Shown piece after piece: positions 55,234 through 64,000 of a stretch of 64,000 nucleotides of DNA. The notes below the pieces were generated by a model, which was not told where the DNA came from, searched no databases, and saw only the letters and a program-made list of their open reading frames with translations. Source of the DNA: Spirodela intermedia (lineage: Eukaryota; Streptophyta; Magnoliopsida; Alismatales; Araceae); NCBI GenBank assembly GCA_902729315.2, contig LR746274.1, positions 2,879,037 through 2,943,036 on the forward strand, given 5' to 3'. Numbering within the stretch: position 1 is the stretch's first letter; each line of letters opens with the position of its first letter. Both the position numbers and the translations under genes were made by a program.

Positions 55234-56076
55234 TCAGATCTTCTTTCCCTTAGTCTTTCTGGTATCCTCTTTCTTCACCTTTCGATCATGGGGTGGGAGC
55301 GCGTGCTGCGGATTCTGGTGTTTACCGTCGGCTGAAACCTCTTTCTTCAGCTTCTTGATCTTCTTTTCTTGCCGCTTATTCATTAACTTTTGTTTCTTCT
55401 CTTCTTTCTTGTGATCCTGGCGGTCCTTTTTTCTCTGCCGCCTGGCGTCGCGCTTCCTCTCCGCCTCCTTTATCGTCTCCAGCTTGGGCTTCCACTGCCT
55501 CTCTCGGGAGTCCACCACCAGCTGCCGGTAGTCCTTCTCTAGCGCCGCCGAAGTGCATACCCTCGCCCTGCCGACCACGCCGGCGTCATCGACCCTCTTC
55601 TGGGTTTCCCGAATCTTCTCGAGGAATTCATCGGAAACTCTAATCTGGAGCTTTCCGGAGGGGGTCTTGTGGACCTCGAACGCCCGCTGCATGAGTAGGG
55701 CTGACGTGGAGGACGACTGGAAGGAGGAGAACGAGGAGGCGAGGGTGACGAAGGAGAGGACCGACTGGAAGAAATGGAGGGGAAGGAGGAAGTAGGAGTT
55801 TCCGAGCTTCATCAGCTCCCCTTCTTGGAGAGCGGGAATCTTCTGCCCGATGGTGAAGGAGTCGGAGTGGCAGATCCGGTGGTTAGGGTGCTCCGTCAAG
55901 AGCTCTGATGCGATCACCGGTCGGTGGAAGACCTTCACCTGTCCGTCCATCGTGATCAGCTTCACGCAGCCTGTGGCGGACTTTCTGGGCCTGGAGGCGG
56001 TGGGGGGATCTACTGCGTAGAGGCATCCAGGGATCATGCGTTGGGTGAGGAACCTGTTGATGCCCATGGGAGCCAA
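55234..56076 (-). CDS. PADRE (DUF4228) domain protein with long basic tail
   Basis: A plant-specific protein of 280 residues from one exon. PADRE proteins are often induced by pathogens or abiotic stress; the molecular role is unknown. The domain lies at about 36-115: GCVKLITMDGQVKVFHRPV, ASELLTEHPNHRICHSDSF, IGQKIPALQEGELMKLGNSY and FLLPLHFFQSVLSFVTLASS, a good match throughout. A second conserved piece, VSDEFLEKI and DYRQLV...RQWKPKLETI (about 147-185), is also seen in relatives. The C-terminal 90 residues are Lys/Arg/Glu-rich (KKDRQDHKKEEKKQKLMNKR), likely helical and possibly nuclear-targeting, and look longer than usual. An alternative start at 56067 would remove three residues. A TATA element lies about 370 bp upstream. 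Confidence 0.9.
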   Translation of the reverse strand: MAPMGINRFLTQRMIPGCLYAVDPPTASRPRKSATGCVKLITMDGQVKVFHRPVIASELLTEHPNHRICHSDSFTIGQKIPALQEGELMKLGNSYFLLPLHFFQSVLSFVTLASSFSSFQSSSTSALLMQRAFEVHKTPSGKLQIRVSDEFLEKIRETQKRVDDAGVVGRARVCTSAALEKDYRQLVVDSRERQWKPKLETIKEAERKRDARRQRKKDRQDHKKEEKKQKLMNKRQEKKIKKLKKEVSADGKHQNPQHALPPHDRKVKKEDTRKTKGKKI

Positions 56077-56171
56077 GAGGAAGGCAACGATATGAGACCC
56101 GCTGTGGGAGAGGCGGGATTCACAGAGGAGGTCGGACTTTGAGGGCGAAGATTGGTGTTTCCATTGGTGTT

Positions 56172-56200
56172 GGGAGAGAGAGAGAGAGAGAGAGAGAGGA
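56172..56200. repeat. (GA)n tract in the PADRE gene leader
   Basis: About 13 GA units on plus (CT in the transcript), about 95 bp upstream of the start codon. Confidence 0.95.
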
Positions 56201-56445
56201 CGGTGTGGTGGGCGTGTAGGGGAGAGTATTGGAGAGACCCACCGTGGCAGAAGAGGGGACGGATTGAAGGGGTAATGACAGGCGGGTGAACGAATTATAT
56301 GATGATGAGAAGGTCGATAGAGATAGGCAGACGGATAGAGAGGGTCGTTAATAGCCTAGTTCATTCGGCAGCTCGTGTCATGAATTTGGTGGGAGAAACC
56401 CAAGGAGAGATGGTGGGACGGACTTCTCTCTCTCTCTCTCTCTCC

Positions 56446-56457
56446 TCTAGATATATA
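56446..56457 (-). promoter_or_regulatory. Candidate TATA box of the PADRE gene
   Basis: The minus strand reads GCGTATATATCTAG, about 370 bp before the start codon; the interval holds two CT/GA tracts, so a long leader is implied. Confidence 0.4.
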
Positions 56458-58715
56458 CGCACAGTGTGTCTCCGTCCCTGCCTCTTAGAAAGGCAGGAGC
56501 TTTTCCCCCCTTTCTTTTTTACTTTAAAAAGATTCGATTATTAAAGCGTCTCCGGCCAGGAAGCCATTAGACTCTCTCCCTCTAAAGGTTTTCCGTGGGT
56601 TTTACGTTGACCCTCCCTCCCTCCCTATCTCTCTCTGTCTCTCTCTCTCTTCCGCGGTTTAATGTTGACCCAGCGTTCCACGCTCCACCCTGAACCAGAA
56701 ATTTTTTGTTCCTTCTTTTTAGCTCTCTAACTTATAAGTAATATAATTAGATAAACGAGGATCAGGCACCTTATTCACCTGAGCCGAAAGTCCCGATATC
56801 ATACGGTACATTATTTTATGGTGAGAACAAGTGAAACATCATGGTCATTAGGATTAGTAATATATTATACGTTCTACTTTGTAAGAAAAATCGTGTAATT
56901 CCTATAGATCGTACATCAAAGAAGACTCATCTTGTTGACTTATCAGTCAACGACTCTTCTCCCAAAACTGTATGCCAACGAAAAGGGAAATTATTTTCTT
57001 AAATTTTTCATTTAATTTTACAAAAGCTTAATTTATTAGCATTAAAAATCACTACAATCAATTTCTCTCACGGAATGAATGGGAATGTTCTCTTAATGAC
57101 GGCGTGACTGAGTGAAATGAGGTGTAGATTAATTTAATGGTCATTGAGGGAAAAATAAGGGGTTACGAATAGTGCCTAGGTAATTAATTTATGAGGTAAA
57201 GGGAATGATGGGGGCAAGATTGATGACTTCTGTGAGCTCTAGTATCAGGATGTTTGGTATTCCACCTTGCCTACAAGTTTGGCTTAACGAAGAATAGTGT
57301 GCTTCATAATCTACATTCGTTAAAGACATCACCAAGTTGTCATCTTATTTGCCCTAGAATCAGTATCAATTTATTCTCCACCGCCATATAGCATGATGGG
57401 GATATTCGTGGGTTATAAGGGAATAAGTCTTCTCACTCTAAGCGCTGTCATCTCATCCTCAATGATGGAACTAGTCTGCCCTGTGACCGTGACGAAGAAG
57501 GGTGGGATCAAGGTAGATTTTGAGGATTCATACCCAGTCATACCTTCTCTCTCTCGCCCTCTCTCCCTCTCCTCCTCTCTCTATCTGATATTTTCTAATA
57601 AGTAAACGCCGAAATTAGGACGCTCGCCGGCCAACATCCGATCGCCGTTTTCGTCATTAATTACCAAAAATATTTATTTCCTCGTCGTATTATGTGCATG
57701 CGCGTAACTTAATGGGTCGTGTTGTGGGGGTAGGGACAAGAAGGATGAGAACGCAGGAGATTGGGCTTGGACTGACGGCGACCAACATGTGGGCGTGGTT
57801 TCCGCCATCCGCCGATCTTGACCGGCCGACATTTGCCCCAGTCTAACTAGGCGACCCTTGACCTTGGAGTTTCCGCCGCCCCAAGGGACCCCGGGATATT
57901 CTCTCTCTAGACGTACTCCCCTCTCTACTTCGTCGCCTGCTACGTCTACTAATATTATGTATTATTAATCCTATAACTACCCTCTCTCTCTCTCTCTAGC
58001 ACGACGGCGTGCACACCAAGGATGGGTACTTCGGAGAATCGGGATGCGTGATAAGATGGGGAAGAAGTAATGACGTTCGGGCCATGATGTTCTTCGGCTT
58101 CCCCTTCGGACACACCCTCTCTCTCTCTCTCCACACGTGGCAGAAAAGAGACCCTGTCTATCCCATCGGAGACTGAGAGATTCCGGCTTAACCACGCTCA
58201 TGCATGGAGGAGTCTGAGTATCACACGACTCCCGTTATGGCTGGCACAGCCACACCTCATGACGCAGTAATTAGTAGGTCTCGGGGTCGTCATCATCAAT
58301 TTTGATCCGCCTGTTCATACGTGTGGAGCTGAAATGGCGTACTTAGGAACAGGTCTTCGTTAATCGTCCAAACTAGAAATAAGTTCCCATCTTTTCACTT
58401 GTGCTTTGTGCCCCTAAATAGCGGTAGAAAACTCTTATTTTTCATATTATACGTTAATTATAACTAAAAACTAAATTAATAAGAAAAAAATAAGCATGTC
58501 CCTTCTGAACTTTCACGTGTCTAAAAAAGAGCAATAAAAATGACTCCTCGAGTTTCTCCACCTGATCGGGGTCTCACAGCTGAACTCCGTAAGATCTTAT
58601 TTGCTGAATGCCGTAAAATTAAGTACAGAGAAAAATATGGCCTCAGATAAAATTCAATTGGGTCAACTCAGTAAGTCTTTCACCTGTTCTTACAAAGTGG
58701 TACCTGCGTGTGTCT

Positions 58716-58751
58716 CTCCTCTCTCTCTCTCTCCCTCTCTCTCTCTCTCTA
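58716..58751. repeat. (CT)n tract
   Basis: CT units with CCCT interruption. Confidence 0.9.
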
Positions 58752-59115
58752 CCCCCCTCTCCCATGCATGGTATTAATTCGTCTTTAACCGAGTTGATGA
58801 TCAAGTCAAGGGATGGAACAGATTTGAGAAGGAGACCCTGGACGGCAAGAGCAAACATTTGGAAACCGAGAACAGAGAACAAATATTCTAAAAGAAGTTA
58901 ATTACTATGCTTCAAGAGCCAGATCTACGCCGTCTGCAAAAACTAGCAGAGTTTCATGCCTGAATAGCATCAATTCGCTTCCGCTTTCACCCGATTTGCT
59001 ATTGGAATAGAAACAGCTCGTGGTTCATCTGACCCCGTTTCTTAGCTCACCTGAGCGATATAAAACTGTGTGTGGTTCGGTTTTGCTGATCTTATGTGGC
59101 TCGAAAGCGACTAGG

Positions 59116-59160
59116 ATCATCATCATCATCATCAACAACAACAACAACAGCAACAACAAT
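59116..59160. repeat. (ATC)n(AAC)n trinucleotide repeat
   Basis: About six ATC units then about eight AAC-type units with one AGC change. Confidence 0.95.
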
Positions 59161-59749
59161 GGCTGCAGCAGTGTTCTGTCAGGGCCGACAAGCCATACGT
59201 TCCATGTTATCTCAGTGAGGTACACATATGGGACAGATAAATGGACTCATCTCTGTCACCTTCTTTCGCCATGAATCAGAATCTAGGAGTACACGTACAT
59301 TCACATACAGGGGAGGAAAAAGTCCAAATGCACCCCTCCTTGGATGATTTTAATCTCAACTAGATCTTAATGTGTCACTCATGGCGTGAAGGAATTAAAT
59401 TCTTGTCACAAAATCTCGCCGAGTGGTGGCACAAGATCTTAGGTCATAATTGGTTGCCGAATCAGATCATGATAAGTAACAGGGAAAAGGACTAAGTGGA
59501 ACCGAGTTTAGATGCTCTCGGGAAGGAAAAACTCGGGTCTTGTAAAATATTTCTGAAGCCAAAAACCAGGTCTCAATAGATATAAAGGGAGCTAAGAATA
59601 TGGTCTAGTACTCTGTCAATTACCGTAAAAAGCCAAGCCCGGTATTTTGCTGACTTTAAATCCCTACATATTTCCAGTCTGTGCCCCTATCGAAATAATA
59701 CCCATTGTCATAGATTACTGCAAAAAAAAATAGGGAGCTAAAAAAATTG

Positions 59750-61320
59750 TCATAGTCTCACCAAAGCTCTGTTCCGTGAATCATCTGGGATGAAGTGACC
59801 ATGAATAGTGACAAGCTTCGCAGGAATAAGGGCACTGACGACAAGAGTGCCTTGAAGATTGGATGCGAGTTGCCACTGAATTAAGGCTACTCTCTGATTT
59901 AGATCAACCGTGTGGAAGTAGAACTTCCCACAACCCAAAACTTCATGGACAACAACCTACAGCCATCGTACAATATGATGCGCTGATATTTCTCCAAAGC
60001 AGGAATAACTCACTATCTTAATTTCTTACTGTTGTCAGTGACAGAGCCGTTCTTACTGAAAGGCTTGCCAGAGAGTTCTGAAAGAGAATAGGGTCACGGG
60101 GGGGGGGGGAGATCCGATCACAAACACCGAGTCCCTGCTGTTCTCAGCAGACTGCTCCGCTAGAGTAGGGAGTTGAACATCTGTGATTCTATCCATCATA
60201 TCGGGTCTGGTGCTTTTCAAGGAGGAATGCTGCCGTGCTTCTATTTCTTCCCATAGGAAGCCTAACAAAGTGCCTGCTCTGTTGACAGTATCCAATTTTG
60301 TAAGAAACTTGCAGTTGATAACGCAATGAGAAGGTAAAAGAATATAAGACAATTTATTACATCAGAGGAGGAGGCGAAAGAATCAATCAAGAGGGTGCCT
60401 TAACATCTCTCTGAAGAATCTTTCTTCTCATCAAGGCAATTGCTTCTTCCGGCATGAGCTCATCTCGCCCCGGCCATCTAACACTGGAGAAAGAGAAGGC
60501 AATGATACACCATGTTTCCTCAGGAATCGGCGACTTGAACCGGAGACCACAAAGAACATGCTCAACTACGCAGGCAGCCTTCCACTAACGTCGCAGAAAC
60601 GCCAAGAATTCTTTTGGCTTTATCCACTGAATCAAGCGAGAAGAGATTCTACGTCAGAGAGTATCAGAGGAGGGGAAGTTTCTTCCCCTAACTGCACATC
60701 ACTGGTGAATCCTTCACAGACTGCAAACAGCGAACGGGAGTGGGACTTGCATCATCATCCTTCGACGGAGCGCCAAGGAAGACGCATCCCCAGAATCTAT
60801 CACACCGGAAGCAGCAGTTGAATTGGACCCGTCAGTGATGGCAACCTTTCGAGAACGTACCATCAAAACATCCCTAAAGCGAGGCTAAAAACCAGTCATA
60901 TCCCAACACAAAAAATTAGATAATAGGAGATTTCAGCAGCTTAAATATACATTTGATGCATACTCGTAAGCTAGCAATTGGGATCGGGTGTGCTCGCAAA
61001 GTCTCCACCATATCAAGCGTATGGCACTGGCCTCCCATCTCTACGTGGATTCCCCAATTTTGGAGATCCGATGGTAGAAAGAGAAGCGCGCCCCTGAGCC
61101 GATGAACCCCCATGATTGGTCAGCATCATCTGCCCCGAGTACCAATCCGCGCTGTCAGCTTCTACCACCTGAACAATGATAAACACAAAACAAAGGAGCA
61201 TTGTCGCTTTTCATATTTGCGCTTGTGGAGGGGTGCCGAAATAATTCTTCAACAATCTAGCTGCCACTCGCTCTCTGTCAAATTCTGACCATGAATTCCC
61301 ATTGAATCTATTGCAGGTGG
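59750..61320 (-). pseudogene. Unrecognised multi-piece coding-like remnant
   Basis: Minus-strand pieces look like real protein in order: after an acceptor-like TGCAATAG near 61310, SWSEFDRERVAARLLKNYFG then TPPQAQI; after an acceptor-like GTTCAG near 61171, VEADSADWYSGQMMLTNHGG then SAQGRASLSTIGSPKLGNPR; near 60830, TDGSNSTAASGVIDSGDASS; and near 60290, TLLGFLWEEIEARQHSSLKS then DRITDVQLPTLAEQSAENSR. Stops and lack of clear donors prevent a gene model. I do not recognise the family. It may be a decayed gene or a real gene whose splicing I could not solve. Confidence 0.35.
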
Positions 61321-64000
61321 AAACGTAATTTCTCCATGTTCTGAAACTTTTCTTGAAACTCAGCATTTGTTAGCTTTATTTACGTCGTATTCGCAATCCA
61401 TGCAAAATACTTTGCTCCTTCCTGCGAAGTGCAAGAAACAACAACAAAATGAGCAATATTTTTCAGCTAAAAACAAGCTTAACAGCACTGTACGAATACC
61501 CACAAGGACAACTGGAAGAACCCTATCATTTATCCCATACGCTCACAAAGCTCTAATAAATTAAACGTAAGGAAACATAAATGAGTATGTTTATATAAAA
61601 ACAGTTTCCCATCGGTTTTTGAAAACTTTCAACAACGAACTAATTCCATATAAATAATTTTTTCAGGAGAACACTATCATTAGTTGTACCCGATCATATG
61701 CTTATGATAAAAGTCTAACTCAACGATGTGGTTAACCGTTTTAATTTCCAAAATTGCCATTTAATTCCTTAAACGTAGATAAATCACTCAAAGACAGGTC
61801 ATATAATAATTTTTATAACTTAAATACAACTAGCAGTATCATTGATGAATTTGATGACACCTTCTAACACAATTCGAACCTGGACTTTATTTGAGACCAA
61901 GAAAATACTCTTGATAATTGAAAAACATAATTGGGATTTTGCATCAGAAGTCATCGCAGAAAAGGCATGTTCCTTTGTTTAAGACACTAGTTTCATTTTT
62001 TTTTTTTTCTTCTCTCCTAAAGGTTTCCAATGGTACATCATTAGATTTAAACACAGTAATCGTTTGAGCTGATGGTTGAGACAATTTTCACTTGAAAATT
62101 CTCCATATTACTTATTATGTTGAATTGCTTAAAAAGTTGTCCTTCCCAAGCATGGAGCCTAATTGTGAAAATAATCACTTTTATCCAAGTAATAGAATCA
62201 CTCCTAGATACTAAAGTATTAAATATTTACATTCAAGGTGACTTTCGACCTATATTCCAAAGACAAAAACTTAAAGTGTTGAAAGTCTAGGAGCAAGTGG
62301 GTTGCAAAATGCTATCATCACAAGTTAATAATGTCTTGTAGGGGTCTTTCTTGTTGAAACTTAAGATTAGCATCATATGAAAGGTTTCCTAATTACAATA
62401 GGAGGGGGTAGCTTTCATAAAATTCTAGAATGCATTCAAAGTTGATGACAACTTGTGGAAATAATGCACGGTGAAATATTTCCCTATTTTATATGGGTGA
62501 ACTTATGACTAAAGTTTTATTGAACCATTTAAGAGTGTTGACCTCTTAGTCAATTATTTAATATTATTAACCTTCTAGAACTGTGAATTTAAAAGAGAAT
62601 TTTGCATTGAATTTTTATAAAAGCTTAGCCCAATAATTAATGGCTGTGATTGGTGAATGATTGATCTAGGGGAACTAAGGATGGGAGTGCTCTTAGGGAG
62701 TTGAAGTAGTTAAATGGTCGAATCACTTCAAAAAATTTAGATTGGTTTAAAACTAGAATCTAAAAACCTTAAGATTAGAATACAAATGTTAAAAATAGTT
62801 GGCACATGTCAATAATTAGAATCTGATCAATTTTACTCTCCTTTATTGATTTAAATGCAGCCTAACATCCAATAGTATTCACATAAGGACAAAAAGAAAA
62901 ATATTTGTAATTATGTTGTCACTATATTAACACATAGATCAAGATCTAAATCATTAGATCTTGTCATCTTTGTTGTTGAAATATTTTTTCTAAGCATTAT
63001 ATGGAGAAAATAGATAGTCAAACATATAGTTGAGAGTAAAACTTATATCAGACCAAAGCAGCAAGATTTTAGAAAAAAAAAACTAAGAACACAGAATGTG
63101 ATAACCCATGTCTTGGTTCATATATAATGAAGGAAGAGATACAAAGTTGTCAACTCAATTGTGCTAACCCATCTAGAATTGAGAAAGGAAGTTTTTAAAC
63201 TAACAGAAGTATGTGTCACAAAACTGAGGAGAGTGAAAGTGTGTTGACCTAGAAAAATCAAACCAAGTATTAGGAGATAGAAAACAAGATTTTCTCAACC
63301 AAATCTGACATGTTAGATATGACAGAAGATTTGACAAGTGTTATTGGATCCCTAACAAATGAATATATCTTGACATGTTAGAGGATCAAAGAATATTACC
63401 CTAAAACATTTATAGAGTGATCAAGTCAAAACATTTCTAAAACTAGCAACTTGACTATGTAGTTTGATTGGCAAGATGAGTCAGGTTTTAATAGAGAGAA
63501 TTTTTCATTGATCAAATCTCGAAGTTTTTAACATAGAGAATTCTTTTACTCTATAGGTGGGCCATTGTAAGAGTTTTCAAATGTCACCCCAATGAGAAAT
63601 CAAATCTTCCAACTCATTTTGAAATTAAATTAATTAGTAAGCCCTTTCTTTGTATTCATGTGTGAAGTCACTCTTGGGAGTGCTAGTAGCAAGCTACTAT
63701 CATGTAAATATATCATGTAAATAAATGTATTCTTCATTAATTTTGAGCAACATCTCTAAAGGAGAACATTGAAAATCATAAATGGTGACCTTTGGTAAGT
63801 GGATGAAAGAAATGGAAGGTTGGACGACTATAAATTTCAATATTCTTCACTTTATAATAGTTGGTTTATAAATCTAGTGTGTTAGCCTAGTCATATCAAC
63901 CTAGTGTGACAACCCAAGTTGGTATGTGTTGACCCAATCATACATATTGACTCAAGCAGGTCTGTGTCAAACCACTATGTACATAACTAAAAGAAACAAC
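61321..64000. other. AT-rich region, no gene seen
   Basis: Stops in all frames throughout; no repeats, RNA gene or transposon domain recognised. Confidence 0.55.

Larger units (their letters stand above)
56460..59740. other. Spacer, no gene seen
   Basis: AT-rich with scattered (CT)n tracts (56600-56650, 57545-57590, 58105-58130, 58716-58751) and a compound trinucleotide repeat at 59116-59160. Open frames are short and unconvincing. Confidence 0.5.

Noticed and set aside
1-64000. CRISPR arrays, bacterial operons or phage-like gene blocks
   Set aside because: The only regular repeats are microsatellites, tandem duplications and transposon copies; gene structure is eukaryotic throughout.

Overview
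The window is nuclear DNA of a flowering plant. It has spliced genes with GT-AG introns, organelle-targeted proteins, a DYW-type PPR protein, plant-only families (PADRE/DUF4228, DUF761, CYP71-like P450), LTR retrotransposon debris and many long (CT)n/(GA)n tracts. Coding exons are GC-rich (very strongly in the P450 and PPR genes) while spacers are AT-rich. That contrast would fit a monocot or early-diverging angiosperm, but this is a weak inference.

Layout. 1-4.7 kb: the 5' part of a minus-strand mitochondrial OXA1/YidC-like insertase gene, with a hAT-like MITE in intron 1. 5-11 kb: AT-rich spacer with a decayed LTR-retrotransposon (gag remnant and primer-binding site, minus strand). 11.6-13.2 kb: an apparently intact two-exon CYP71-like P450 (copy A). 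13.7-16.5 kb: a decayed Ty1/copia element, minus strand. 18.6-19.8 kb: a truncated P450 pseudogene (copy B). 21.5-34.3 kb: a compact plus-strand gene block: mitochondrial RecA (RECA3-like, 7 exons), the U11/U12-65K protein of the minor spliceosome (11 exons) and an intronless DYW-type PPR protein. 35.4-41.9 kb: an inverted copy of the 7.6-13.7 kb block carrying a third, broken P450 (copy A'). 42.6-56.1 kb: sparse; a truncated DUF761/avr9-Cf-9-type gene (minus), an intact DUF761 gene (plus), a dead exon of a BRANCHLESS TRICHOME-like gene (minus) and a PADRE-domain gene (minus). 56.5-64 kb: no clear gene, apart from unrecognised coding-like remnants at 59.7-61.3 kb on the minus strand.

How it fits together. 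The main structural story is a P450 locus that was copied with several kb of upstream retrotransposon-derived DNA, once in inverted orientation (A/A', enclosing the RecA, 65K and PPR genes) and once as a partial direct copy (B). Only copy A keeps an open P450 frame. B and A' carry different lesions, so they decayed independently. Three clear genes (OXA1-like, RecA, PPR) encode probable mitochondrial proteins of unrelated function; nothing shows that they are co-regulated. I saw no CRISPR array, no bacterial-type operon and no wholly new system. The best leads are the inverted duplication, the three-unit repeat at the 3' end of the 65K gene, a GC-AG intron in the RecA gene and the hairpin unique to block A'.
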